A stretch of DNA of 64,000 bases from Mycolicibacter senuensis (lineage in GTDB: Bacteria; Actinomycetota; Actinomycetes; Mycobacteriales; Mycobacteriaceae): contig NZ_LQPS01000035.1 of assembly GCF_002101885.1 (NCBI RefSeq), positions 62,001 to 126,000 of the forward strand, read 5' to 3'. Below, piece by piece: positions 31,125-39,060 of this stretch. Numbering within the stretch: the first letter of the stretch is position 1; every line of letters starts with the position of its first letter. Under the pieces are notes generated by a model. It did no database searches, was not told where the DNA came from, and saw only the letters and a list, made by a program, of their open reading frames with translations. The translations under genes were made by a program, and so were the position numbers.

Positions 31125-31478
31125 ATGACCGATCCGTCGTGGCCGCCGGGTTATCCGCCCCCGTACCCGGGCTACCCCGACGCGCTGGCGCCCTATGGTC
31201 GTGATCCGGCCACCGGGCAGCCGTACTCCGACAGGTCGAAAGTGATCGCAGCCCTGCTGCAGCTGCTGGGCTTGTTCGGCTTCCTCGGATTCGGGCGTAT
31301 CTATCTGGGCCGAACCGGGCTGGGAATCGTGCAGTTACTGGGCTGTCTGCTCGTCGTCGCGGCGACGTGGGGCATCGGTATCGGCGTTCCGGCCGTCTGG
31401 GGCGTCGTCGAGGCGATTCTGATACTCGCAGGGCGGGTGCACGACAAGCAGGGCCGACCGCTGCGCGCCGGGATCTGA
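31125..31478 (+). CDS. TM2-domain membrane protein
   Basis: A 117-residue protein. Residues 1-40 are rich in Pro, Tyr and Gly (PGYPPPYPGYPD). They are followed by the TM2 domain: VIAALLQLLGLFGFLGFGR, the short charged turn RIYLGRTG, and LGIVQLLGCLLVVAATWGIG. Such small Pro/Tyr-rich membrane proteins are common in mycobacteria and have no defined function. The ATG at 31125 lies seven bases after CATGCT, a weak leaderless -10, and 18 bases after the lgt terminator. Confidence 0.75.
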   Translation: MTDPSWPPGYPPPYPGYPDALAPYGRDPATGQPYSDRSKVIAALLQLLGLFGFLGFGRIYLGRTGLGIVQLLGCLLVVAATWGIGIGVPAVWGVVEAILILAGRVHDKQGRPLRAGI

Positions 31479-31556
31479 CGTGCCAGACGGCCGCTCGCCA
31501 CGCGGCTTTCGGCCGGCGCCAAGCGTTCCTGAGCGGAGCGGCTCAGCCGGCCCGAC

Positions 31557-31562
31557 TATGCT
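31557..31562 (+). promoter_or_regulatory. -10 box of pykA
   Basis: TATGCT ends six bases before the pykA GTG; identical to the box of coiled-coil gene A. Leaderless arrangement without a Shine-Dalgarno sequence. Confidence 0.5.
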
Positions 31563-31568
31563 TGGGTC

Positions 31569-32987
31569 GTGAATCGACGCGGCAAGATCGTCTGTACTCT
31601 CGGTCCAGCGACCCACTCCGCGGAGATGGTCAGGGCATTGGTCGACGCGGGCATGGATGTGGCCCGGCTGAACTTCAGCCACGGCGACCACAAGGACCAT
31701 CAGGCCTCGTACGAATGGGTTCGTAGCGCCTCGGACGCGACCGGGCGGGCGGTGGGCGTGCTGGCCGACCTGCAGGGACCCAAGATCCGGCTGGGACGTT
31801 TCGCCGACGGCTCGGCCTACTGGGCCAACGGGGAGACCGTCCGCATCACGGTCTCCGACTGCCCGGGCGGCCATGATCGGGTGTCCACCACCTACAAGCG
31901 CCTCGCGGCCGACGCCGAGCCCGGCGACCGTGTCCTGGTCGACGACGGCAAGGTCGGCCTGGTGGTGGAGCACATCGACGGCGAAGATGTGGTGTGCACC
32001 GTCACCGAGGGCGGCACGGTCAGCAACCACAAGGGCATCTCGCTGCCCGGCATGAAGGTCTCCGCACCCGCGCTGTCCGAGAAGGACATCGAAGACCTCG
32101 AATTCGCCCTGGACCTCGGCGTCGACATGGTGGCGCTGTCCTTCGTGCGCTCGCCGTCGGATGTGGAGTTGGTGCACGAGGTGATGGACCGGGTCGGTCG
32201 CCGGGTCCCGGTGATCGCCAAGCTGGAGAAACCGGAGGCGATCGAGAACCTCGAGGCCGTGGTGCTGGCGTTCGACGCGGTGATGGTGGCCCGCGGTGAC
32301 CTGGGGGTGGAGCTGGCGCTCGAAGAAGTCCCGTTGGTGCAGAAGCGCGCCATTCAGGTGGCGCGCGAGAACGCCCGCCCGGTGATCGTCGCGACCCAGA
32401 TGCTGGAGTCGATGATCTCCAACTTCCGGCCCACCCGCGCCGAGGCGTCCGACGTGGCCAATGCGGTGCTCGACGGCGCCGATGCGGTGATGCTGTCCGG
32501 TGAGACGGCCGTCGGCAAATTCGCCCTGGAGGCGGTGCGGACGATGAGCCGGATCGTGTGCGCGGTAGAGGAGAATTCCACTGCGGCACCGCCGTTGTCG
32601 CATGTGCCGCGTACCAAGCGCGGGGTGATCTCCTATGCGGCGCGCGAGATCGGCGAGCGCCTCGACGCCAAGGCGCTGGTGGCGTTCACCCAGTCCGGTG
32701 ACACCGTTCGCCGGCTGGCCCGGTTGCACACCCCACTGCCGTTGCTGGCTTTCACCGCGCTTCCCGAGATTCGTAGCCAGCTCGCAATGACCTGGGGCAC
32801 TGAGACTTTCATCGTTCCGCAGATGCAGTCGACCGATGGGATGATCCGTCAGGTCGACAAGGCACTGCTGGAGATGTGCCGTTACAAGCGCGGTGACCTG
32901 GTGGTGATCGTCGCGGGCACCCCGCCGGGCACCGTCGGCTCGACCAACCTGATCCACGTGCACCGGATCGGGGAGGACGACGTCTAG
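31569..32987 (+). CDS. pykA: Pyruvate kinase
   Basis: Last ATP-forming step of glycolysis, phosphoenolpyruvate plus ADP to pyruvate. The 472 residues start with RRGKIVCTLGPATHSAEMV and include GMDVARLNFSHGDH, LADLQGPKIRLG, the active-site VIAKLEKPEAIENL and VMVARGDLGVEL, and the C-terminal regulatory domain with FTQSGDTVRRLARL. Full family length with both the A/B and C domains. GTG start. Overlaps the thioesterase gene by one base (TAGTG). Confidence 0.97.
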   Translation: MNRRGKIVCTLGPATHSAEMVRALVDAGMDVARLNFSHGDHKDHQASYEWVRSASDATGRAVGVLADLQGPKIRLGRFADGSAYWANGETVRITVSDCPGGHDRVSTTYKRLAADAEPGDRVLVDDGKVGLVVEHIDGEDVVCTVTEGGTVSNHKGISLPGMKVSAPALSEKDIEDLEFALDLGVDMVALSFVRSPSDVELVHEVMDRVGRRVPVIAKLEKPEAIENLEAVVLAFDAVMVARGDLGVELALEEVPLVQKRAIQVARENARPVIVATQMLESMISNFRPTRAEASDVANAVLDGADAVMLSGETAVGKFALEAVRTMSRIVCAVEENSTAAPPLSHVPRTKRGVISYAAREIGERLDAKALVAFTQSGDTVRRLARLHTPLPLLAFTALPEIRSQLAMTWGTETFIVPQMQSTDGMIRQVDKALLEMCRYKRGDLVVIVAGTPPGTVGSTNLIHVHRIGEDDV

Positions 32988-33865
32988 TGCCGACCGAGTC
33001 GAACACGGACTTCCAGGAGCTGTTGGCCGTCCTGGATCTCAAGGCCAGCGAACCCGACGTGTTCACCGGATCGCACCCCAGCAAGACGCCGCTGCGCACC
33101 TTCGGCGGACAGCTGATGGCGCAATCGTTCGTGGCCGCCAGCCGCACCGTCTCGGAGCATCTGCCGCCGGGCGCACTGTCGGTCCACTTCATCAACGGCG
33201 GGGATCCGGCCCACGACATCGAATTCCGGGTCCACCGGCTGCGCGACGAACGGCGGTTCGCCAACCGCCGGGTCGACGCGTTGCAGGGCGACACCCTGAT
33301 CGCCACCGCGATGGTCTCCTATCTCTCCGGCGGCCGCGGGCTCGAACACGGCGTGGAAGCGCCGGCGGTCGCCGATCCGGAGACGCTGCCCCGGGTCCGA
33401 AAACTCCTGGAGGGATATGAGGAGGTCGTGCCCGGCTTCGTCAATGCGCCGCACCCGGTCGACTGGCGCTACACCAACGATCCCGCCTGGGTGATGCGCG
33501 ACAAGGGTGGGCAACTCGGCCATAACCGGGTCTGGATGAAGGCCGATGGGGTTTTGCCCGAGGATCCGGTGCTGCACACCGCCCTGATGGTGTACTCGTC
33601 GGACACCACCGTGCTCGACTCGATCATCACCAGCCATGGGCTGTCATGGGGCTTCGACCGGATCTTCGCCGCGAGTGCCAACCACACCCTGTGGTTCCAC
33701 CGGCCGGTCCGGTTCGACGACTGGGTGCTCTACGCGACGTCATCGCCGGTGGCGGCGGACTCCCGCGGATTGGGCGCCGGACACTTCTTCGACCGGTCCG
33801 GGCAGGTGATCGCCACCGTCACCCAGGAGGGCGTCCTGATGTACTTTCCCAACGCCAAGCGCTGA
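32987..33865 (+). CDS. tesB: Acyl-CoA thioesterase II
   Basis: Hydrolyses medium- and long-chain acyl-CoA. The 292-residue double-hotdog protein has FTGSHPSKTPLRTFGGQLMA in the first hotdog and the catalytic Asp/Thr/Gln set of TesB in LDSIITSHGLSWGFDR and DWVLYATSSPVAADSRG in the second. Corresponds to TesB1 (Rv1618), which also follows pykA in M. tuberculosis. GTG start overlapping the pykA stop, so co-transcribed with it. Confidence 0.93.
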   Translation: MPTESNTDFQELLAVLDLKASEPDVFTGSHPSKTPLRTFGGQLMAQSFVAASRTVSEHLPPGALSVHFINGGDPAHDIEFRVHRLRDERRFANRRVDALQGDTLIATAMVSYLSGGRGLEHGVEAPAVADPETLPRVRKLLEGYEEVVPGFVNAPHPVDWRYTNDPAWVMRDKGGQLGHNRVWMKADGVLPEDPVLHTALMVYSSDTTVLDSIITSHGLSWGFDRIFAASANHTLWFHRPVRFDDWVLYATSSPVAADSRGLGAGHFFDRSGQVIATVTQEGVLMYFPNAKR

Positions 33866-33904
33866 GCAAAGCGGCGGCCGGCTTCGCCTCGCTTGCAGTC
33901 TTCG

Positions 33905-34438
33905 CTAGGCCGGCATCAGCGCCGAGTCCGAGGACTCCTGCACCATCGGGGCTTCGGCGGTGCCGAACTTGTTCTCGAAATGCTCGCGGAACCGGTCGGT
34001 GCACTGCTGTTGAGCGGCCGCGTCCGACCCCGCCTTCGTCATGCAGTCCACGTAGTCGCCGCCGCCGGCCGTCCGCCAGATGCCGACGTAGACGAAGATG
34101 CAGCCGATTCCGGCGACGACCGCCAGGGCACCGAGCACGATGCCGGAGATCGCGACCCCGCCGTTGTCGGCTTCACCGCGTTTGGCGCGGCCGCGGCCGA
34201 TGAACCCGAGCACCACCGCCACGATTCCCAGCACCACACCGCCGACCACCGACAACGCGGTCACGATGCCGGCGATGGCGACCACCAGGGCGGCGATGCC
34301 CGCACCGTTGCGGGGGGCGCTGACCTGGCCGGGGGGTGGATAGCCCGGGTAGTTTCCGGGCGCCGGATATGGGTACGGGTACGCCGGCGGGGGGTAACCA
34401 CCGCCGGCCGGAGGCCAGGACGGTTGAGACTCGGGCAT
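33905..34438 (-). CDS. DUF4190-type membrane protein with Pro/Tyr-rich N-terminus
   Basis: A 177-residue protein. Residues 1-45 are Pro/Tyr/Gly-rich (YPPPAYPYPYPAPGNYPG). Two long hydrophobic segments follow: GIAALVVAIAGIVTALSVVG extended through VVLGIVAVVLGFIG, and ISGIVLGALAVVAGIGCIFV. A soluble C-terminal region of about 60 residues has two cysteines (VDCMTKAG and QQQCTDRF) that may form a disulfide outside the membrane. Matches the DUF4190 pattern. Function unknown. Confidence 0.72.
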   Translation of the reverse strand: MPESQPSWPPAGGGYPPPAYPYPYPAPGNYPGYPPPGQVSAPRNGAGIAALVVAIAGIVTALSVVGGVVLGIVAVVLGFIGRGRAKRGEADNGGVAISGIVLGALAVVAGIGCIFVYVGIWRTAGGGDYVDCMTKAGSDAAAQQQCTDRFREHFENKFGTAEAPMVQESSDSALMPA

Positions 34439-34553
34439 TGCGTGCGCTCCACATCAGGGCATTCGACAGGTGTCAGCAGGGTCAGATCTCAGGGTACCCG
34501 CGTCGGCCCGTTCGGGCGCTGGAGCAGGCGGGCACCCGGCCCGGGGGACCGGG

Positions 34554-35135
34554 TCAGGCGGTGGCGCCCCTGCGGGAGGCCCGTCGGATGCTGACGGCGG
34601 TGATGATCTCGGCGATGCCGATGACGATCAGCCAACTGCCGACGACCAGCGCCAGGATCCACAGCGAGGTGAACGGCGCCGCCAGAGTCACCAACCCGGC
34701 CAGCAGGCTGACCACACCCATGAAGATCTGCCAGCCGCGGCCGGGCAGCGCCGGGTCGCTGATCGCGGCAACGGCGGTGGCCACACCGCGGAAGATGAAG
34801 CCGACCGCGATCCAGATGGCCAGCAGCAACACCGCGAGAGCTTCCTCGTCGGAATTGAAATGCCGGAAGCACAGTATGGCCAGGATCAGCGAAGCCGCCC
34901 CGCTGATGAAGAGCAGCACCCGCCCGCCCGCCGATATCACCGGCAGGCTGAACGCGAAAATCGTCTGTGCCACACCGGTTATCAGCAGGTAGATGCCGAA
35001 CAGTACGGCCGCGGCCAGGATGGTCCGGCCAGGCCAGGCCAGGATCAGCACGCCCAACACCAAGGCCAGGACGCCGGAGATCAGCGTCGACTTCCACAGA
35101 TGCGGTAGCAGCTTCGGAGCAGCGTTCGTTTCCAT
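34554..35135 (-). CDS. DUF308/HdeD-type membrane protein
   Basis: A 193-residue integral membrane protein with six hydrophobic helices arranged in repeated pairs, each with an AWPG or related turn (VLALVLGVLILAWPGRTILA). This is the HdeD/DUF308 pattern; the E. coli relative is linked to acid resistance but no biochemical role is established. I choose ATG 35135 (METNAAPKLL) over the ATG at 35153. Lies between a DUF4190 gene and an esterase gene on the same strand. Confidence 0.75.
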   Translation of the reverse strand: METNAAPKLLPHLWKSTLISGVLALVLGVLILAWPGRTILAAAVLFGIYLLITGVAQTIFAFSLPVISAGGRVLLFISGAASLILAILCFRHFNSDEEALAVLLLAIWIAVGFIFRGVATAVAAISDPALPGRGWQIFMGVVSLLAGLVTLAAPFTSLWILALVVGSWLIVIGIAEIITAVSIRRASRRGATA

Positions 35136-35174
35136 GCCCGGAGCATGGCACACGGGCCGCTGCCAGGGACGGAT

Positions 35175-36422
35175 TCAGCGTGACCGGTGCGCCGCGTCCC
35201 TGGCGTAGACCTCGGCGAGGAACTGCTCGACGGCTACCGCCGTGTGCGCCGCCCGGGGTGAGCCGAAGATGTCGAACGCGTGCTGGGCCACCGGCAACTC
35301 CGCATAGACGACGGGGTTCGCGCTGACATCGCGCAGCCGGGCGGTGAAGGCGCGGGCCTGCTCGACCGGGACCAGCGAGTCGTTGCTGCCGTGCAGCACG
35401 AAAAAGGGCGGGGCGTCAGCCGAGATGTACGTCATCGACGACGCGGTGCGATAGGTATCCGGGAATCGGCGCCGGCTCTGCTTGAACACATAAGCGCTGA
35501 GCGCGGGTGTCAGCAGCGGATGCAGATCGGTGTCGCCGGTGAAGTCGTAGACGCCGTAGAAGGGAACCGCCGCGCGCACACTGGTGTCGGCATCGGCGAA
35601 GCCCGGCTGGAACTGCGGGTCGCCCGCGGTCAGTGCGGTCAGCGAGCACAGGTGCCCACCCGCCGAACCGCCGGTGACCGCGACCCAGTCCGGGTCGCCG
35701 CCGTAGTCGGCGATGTGGGCTTTGGTCCAGGCCAGGGCACGCTTGACGTCGATGATGTGATCCGGCCAGGTCGAGCGCGGGCTGAGCCGGTAGTTGATCG
35801 ACACACACACCCAGCCCCGTTCGACCAGATGGCTCATCAGCGGATGCGCCTGGCCGCGTTTGCTTCCCACCATCCAGGCGCCGCCGGGCACCTGCAGCAG
35901 CACCGGAGCGCGGCCGTCGTGGGGCAGGTCGCGATGCCGCCATATGTCGAGGGTGTTGCGGCCACCGTATTCGCCGTAGGGGATATCGGCGTCGGTGGCG
36001 TAGTCGCGGTAGGCCCGCATCATGCGGACCAGGCCGGGCGCTTTGGCGATCTCGCCGTCGGGTCCCGGACTCTTCCAGAGCTCACGGCCGTCGGTGCGCC
36101 GGTCCGCACCGAGCTCGGCATCCAGGGCCGCGGTCAGGGGCCGATCCGCGGTGCGTCCGAGATGGTTGAGCCCGAGCAGGCCCAGCCACGACAGCACCGA
36201 CACCAACCAGCTGAACCGCCGCGCCCGGGGCGGCAACCACCGCGACACCGCTGCCAGCGCCGCGGACTGCCCGGCCAGCAGTTGCAGCGGGAGTTCCGAG
36301 GCGAACACGCCGAACGCGAACGCATACAGCGACGGATAGCCGTGCTTGCTAAGCGGGCGGTAGCCATTGAGCGTGGTGGCGAGCCCGGCCAGCGAGCCGA
36401 GCACAGCCAGAAGCCTCGTCAT
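35175..36422 (-). CDS. Membrane-associated alpha/beta hydrolase, hormone-sensitive-lipase/BD-FAE type
   Basis: A 415-residue protein with an N-terminal region of about 110 residues containing two or three hydrophobic segments (AVLGSLAGLATTLNGY, LYAFAFGVFASELPLQLLAG, FSWLVSVLSWLGLLGLNHLG). An alpha/beta hydrolase domain follows: oxyanion segment LQVPGGAWMVGSKRG, nucleophile VTGGSAGGHLCSL, Asp in HGSNDSLVP and His in VAQHAFDIF. It resembles the mycobacterial LipO/LipQ esterases. Substrate unknown, probably an acyl ester. The start is ATG 36422 after AAGGAG. I recall no counterpart at this place in M. tuberculosis. Confidence 0.8.
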   Translation of the reverse strand: MTRLLAVLGSLAGLATTLNGYRPLSKHGYPSLYAFAFGVFASELPLQLLAGQSAALAAVSRWLPPRARRFSWLVSVLSWLGLLGLNHLGRTADRPLTAALDAELGADRRTDGRELWKSPGPDGEIAKAPGLVRMMRAYRDYATDADIPYGEYGGRNTLDIWRHRDLPHDGRAPVLLQVPGGAWMVGSKRGQAHPLMSHLVERGWVCVSINYRLSPRSTWPDHIIDVKRALAWTKAHIADYGGDPDWVAVTGGSAGGHLCSLTALTAGDPQFQPGFADADTSVRAAVPFYGVYDFTGDTDLHPLLTPALSAYVFKQSRRRFPDTYRTASSMTYISADAPPFFVLHGSNDSLVPVEQARAFTARLRDVSANPVVYAELPVAQHAFDIFGSPRAAHTAVAVEQFLAEVYARDAAHRSR

Positions 36423-36484
36423 TGCGCTCCTTCGCGTGGGGGACAACCCTCCGGCACCCTACCGAAACCGGTCGAGTCGCCCCG

Positions 36485-37792
36485 TCAGTGCGCAGGCACC
36501 GACAGTGAGCGCGACGCCGGACCGCGGGAGGCCGGCGGGTGGGCACCGACCAGGAACCAGGTGTGCATGACGCCTTTGCCCTTGACCTCGACGTCGCCGC
36601 GCTCCTCGAACACGAACTCGCTGCTCAACCGCTCGTAGACGTCCTGCGGAACCTGGACACGGTCCGCTACGCCGGTCGACTCCATCCGGGAGGCGAGGTT
36701 GACCGCGTCCCCCCACACGTCGTAGAAGAAGCGGCGGTTTCCGACCACACCGGCGACGACCGGGCCGGCGGCCAGACCGATCCGCAGCGACACCGGCCGG
36801 CCCAGCGGATCCCGCAGTGCGGCGATGGTGTCGGCGATGTCCAGTGCCAGCCGCGCCAGCGCGTGCAGATGATCGGGCCGCGGGTCGGGGACTCCGCTGA
36901 CCACCATGTAGGAATCACCGCTGGTCTTGATCTTCTCCAGCCCGTGCCGCTCGACGAGCCGGTCGAGGCCGGTATAGAGCTCATTGAGGAATTCGACGAG
37001 CTGCCCCGGGTCGGTTTGGCTGGCCCGCCGGGTGAAGTCGGCGATATCGGCGAACAGCACCGAGGCATCGGGGTAGCTGTCGGCGATGACGTCGACCGCC
37101 GGGTTCTTCAGCCGGTCGGCGACGGCCGTGGGCAGGATATTGGCCAGCAGCGCTTCGGAACGCTCGTATTCAGCCTCCATCGCCGCTTCGGCGTGGGCGA
37201 TCTCGCGCAGCGCGTACCAGATGGTGGCGACCACCATGAAGCAGGCCGAGACGACCACCAGCACGAAGGACAGGTCGCGGAGCCAGCCCGGCTGATCCAG
37301 CTTGTAGGTAGGAACCAGGAACTGCAGGGCGATCGTCAGCGCGGCGCCGACGCCTGCTACCACGGCGGCCAGCTTGATCCGGTCCACGCCGAGAATGAGC
37401 AAGCTGATCGACGCCGAGGCCAGGAAGTAGAACTGGATGCCCGACCCGGTGCCGACCACCCAGCAAATTACGAACGTCGTCAGGTAGGCGATCCCGACGA
37501 ACGTCAGCGGCGCGATGAGTTCGCCGTAGCGGTAGAGCATCGGGGTGAAGACGAAGGCGGCGGCGGCGACCAGATTCATCGCACCGATCCACCAGTAGGT
37601 TGGGGCGGCCCAGATCTCCAGCATCCCGAAGCCCGCGCTGATGATCGCGGCGAGGCCGGCGGAGACCTTGAGGATCCGCAGTCGCTGCGACAGCCGCGCC
37701 GCGTAGTGGCGGGTGCGCGCCGGCATGCAGTGCCAGTGCCGGTCGGGAGGCCTCGACTCCGCCGACACCGCGAGAAACCGCTTGACGGTCAC
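36485..37792 (-). CDS. cya: Membrane class III adenylate cyclase (Rv1625c type)
   Basis: Makes cAMP. About 435 residues: six predicted membrane helices between residues 45 and 220, then a class III catalytic domain with metal-binding VLFADIADFTRRAS, adenine-selecting Lys in LEKIKTSGDSYMVVSG, second metal Asp and transition-state residues in FFYDVWGDAVNLASRMES. All key residues are present, so it should be active as a homodimer. The GTG at 37792 is chosen because TAGGCT lies seven bases upstream; ATG 37726 is an alternative. It is divergent from a ynfA-like gene. Corresponds to Rv1625c, which also neighbours Rv1626 (pdtaR). Confidence 0.9.
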   Translation of the reverse strand: MTVKRFLAVSAESRPPDRHWHCMPARTRHYAARLSQRLRILKVSAGLAAIISAGFGMLEIWAAPTYWWIGAMNLVAAAAFVFTPMLYRYGELIAPLTFVGIAYLTTFVICWVVGTGSGIQFYFLASASISLLILGVDRIKLAAVVAGVGAALTIALQFLVPTYKLDQPGWLRDLSFVLVVVSACFMVVATIWYALREIAHAEAAMEAEYERSEALLANILPTAVADRLKNPAVDVIADSYPDASVLFADIADFTRRASQTDPGQLVEFLNELYTGLDRLVERHGLEKIKTSGDSYMVVSGVPDPRPDHLHALARLALDIADTIAALRDPLGRPVSLRIGLAAGPVVAGVVGNRRFFYDVWGDAVNLASRMESTGVADRVQVPQDVYERLSSEFVFEERGDVEVKGKGVMHTWFLVGAHPPASRGPASRSLSVPAH

Positions 37793-37799
37793 CTTCAAC

Positions 37800-37805
37800 A
37801 GCCTA
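37800..37805 (-). promoter_or_regulatory. -10 box of the adenylate cyclase gene
   Basis: TAGGCT on the minus strand, seven bases before the GTG at 37792; leaderless arrangement that supports that start. Confidence 0.45.
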
Positions 37806-37843
37806 ATCCCGTGAGCAGCGGCGCTGGGCTTTCCTTCGGCGGC

Positions 37844-37849
37844 TAGGGT
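37844..37849 (+). promoter_or_regulatory. -10 box of the ynfA-like gene
   Basis: TAGGGT ends eight bases before the ATG at 37858, fitting TANNNT and leaderless spacing. Confidence 0.45.
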
Positions 37850-37857
37850 CACCGAGC

Positions 37858-38184
37858 ATGGTGCTGCGTTCCATCGCGCTGTTCGTGCTGGCCGCCGTCG
37901 CGGAGATCGGCGGCGCCTGGCTGGTGTGGCAGGGGGTGCGTGAGCACCGTGGTCTGCTGTGGGCCGGGGCCGGTGTGATCGCCCTGGGCTTGTACGGCTT
38001 TGTGGCGACGCTGCAGCCCGACGCTCACTTCGGCCGGATCCTGGCCGCCTACGGCGGGGTGTTCGTCGCGGGCTCATTGGCCTGGGGCATGGCCTTCGAC
38101 GGGTTCCGGCCCGACCGCGCCGATGTCCTCGGCGCGCTGATCTGCCTGATCGGGGTGAGCGTGATCATGTACGCGCCCCGCTGA
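37858..38184 (+). CDS. YnfA/UPF0060 family small membrane protein
   Basis: A 108-residue protein with four membrane helices: [60 protein letters not shown] and [37 protein letters not shown] and AYGGVFV are hallmark residues of UPF0060. Related to small multidrug-resistance-type transporters by fold; function unproven. It sits divergently from the adenylate cyclase; the H37Rv homologue I recall (Rv2639c) is elsewhere. Confidence 0.85.
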   Translation: MVLRSIALFVLAAVAEIGGAWLVWQGVREHRGLLWAGAGVIALGLYGFVATLQPDAHFGRILAAYGGVFVAGSLAWGMAFDGFRPDRADVLGALICLIGVSVIMYAPR

Positions 38185-38244
38185 GCGGTTCCGCGTCAGC
38201 AGGCGAGCGGGCGGATCGGCGGTCGGTGATCGGGTGTTTCTCGG

Positions 38245-38318
38245 TGCCCTCGGTGAGATTCGAACTCACACTGTACGGGTTTTGAATCCGTTTCCTCTGC
38301 CAGTTGGGATACGAGGGC
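38245..38318 (-). tRNA. tRNA with anticodon CAA (Leu), short variable loop
   Basis: Folds as a 74-nt tRNA on the minus strand: seven-pair acceptor stem GCCCTCG/CGAGGGC, a three-pair D stem with G18-G19, T arm GTGAG-TTCGAAT-CTCAC, discriminator A. The anticodon loop TTCAAAA gives CAA, decoding UUG as leucine. Two oddities: the variable region is only five bases (ACAGT), whereas bacterial tRNA-Leu normally has a long variable arm, and the closing pair of the anticodon stem is A31-C39, a mismatch. CCA is not encoded (CCG follows). It lies between ynfA-like and pdtaR genes, right at a synteny break relative to M. tuberculosis. Confidence 0.85.
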
Positions 38319-38399
38319 CGAGCGCCTGTCGCGCGGGTCTCCACGATAGACGATGCCCCGAAGGGTTGCCGCCGCCGGCAGGCGCGACAGAATGGGGTG

Positions 38400-39023
38400 A
38401 TGACTGCGTCGACATCCGAGGGCGGCCCGCGTCCTGCCCGCCGGGTCCTGATCGCCGAGGACGAAGCGCTGATCCGGCTCGACCTCGCCGAAATGCTGCG
38501 GGAAGAGGGCTATGAGGTGGTCGGTGAGGCCGGCGACGGCCAGGAGGCCGTCGAGCTGGCGGAGCTGCTGCGCCCCGATCTGGTGATCATCGACGTCAAG
38601 ATGCCGCGCCGCGACGGCATCGACGCGGCCTCGGAGATCGCCGGAAAACGCATCGCGCCGATCGTCATGCTCACCGCGTTCAGCCAGCGCGACCTGGTGG
38701 AGCGGGCCCGCGACGCCGGGGCGATGGCCTATCTGGTCAAACCGTTCTCGGCCGGGGACCTGGTGCCCGCCATCGAGCTGGCGGTCAGCCGCTCGGAGGA
38801 GATCACCGCGCTGGAACGCGAAGTCAGCAGCCTGTCGGAGCAACTCGAGACCCGCAAGCTCATCGAGCGCGCCAAGGGACTGCTGCAGACCAAGCAGGGC
38901 CTGAGCGAGCCGGACGCGTTCCGGTGGATTCAGCGGGCGGCGATGGACAAGCGGACCACGATGCGCCAGGTGGCCGAGGTGGTGCTGGAAACCCTCGACA
39001 CTGCGGCGAACCCCCCGGCCTGA
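38400..39023 (+). CDS. pdtaR: ANTAR-domain antitermination response regulator PdtaR
   Basis: A 207-residue response regulator. N-terminal receiver domain: [18 protein letters not shown] acidic pocket, phosphorylatable Asp in [13 protein letters not shown], and Lys in AYLVKPFS. C-terminal ANTAR RNA-binding domain: [20 protein letters not shown] and [20 protein letters not shown]. It pairs with the histidine kinase PdtaS (encoded elsewhere) to bind nascent RNA hairpins and prevent termination. The ATG at 38400 gives a length like Rv1626 (205 aa); the frame is open upstream to 38304. Confidence 0.94.
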   Translation: MTASTSEGGPRPARRVLIAEDEALIRLDLAEMLREEGYEVVGEAGDGQEAVELAELLRPDLVIIDVKMPRRDGIDAASEIAGKRIAPIVMLTAFSQRDLVERARDAGAMAYLVKPFSAGDLVPAIELAVSRSEEITALEREVSSLSEQLETRKLIERAKGLLQTKQGLSEPDAFRWIQRAAMDKRTTMRQVAEVVLETLDTAANPPA

Positions 39024-39047
39024 GCACCGTTGCCCCGGTTCAACCAG

Positions 39048-39053
39048 TAGTCT
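39048..39053 (+). promoter_or_regulatory. -10 box of pafA
   Basis: TAGTCT ends seven bases before the pafA GTG; leaderless TANNNT arrangement. Confidence 0.5.
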
Positions 39054-39060
39054 CGATGAC

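Noticed and set aside
29897..31126. Long minus-strand open frame opposite the Lgt tail
   Set aside because: It mirrors the repetitive Asp/Glu codons of the tail (giving Val/Phe/Gly-rich sequence) and has no independent support.
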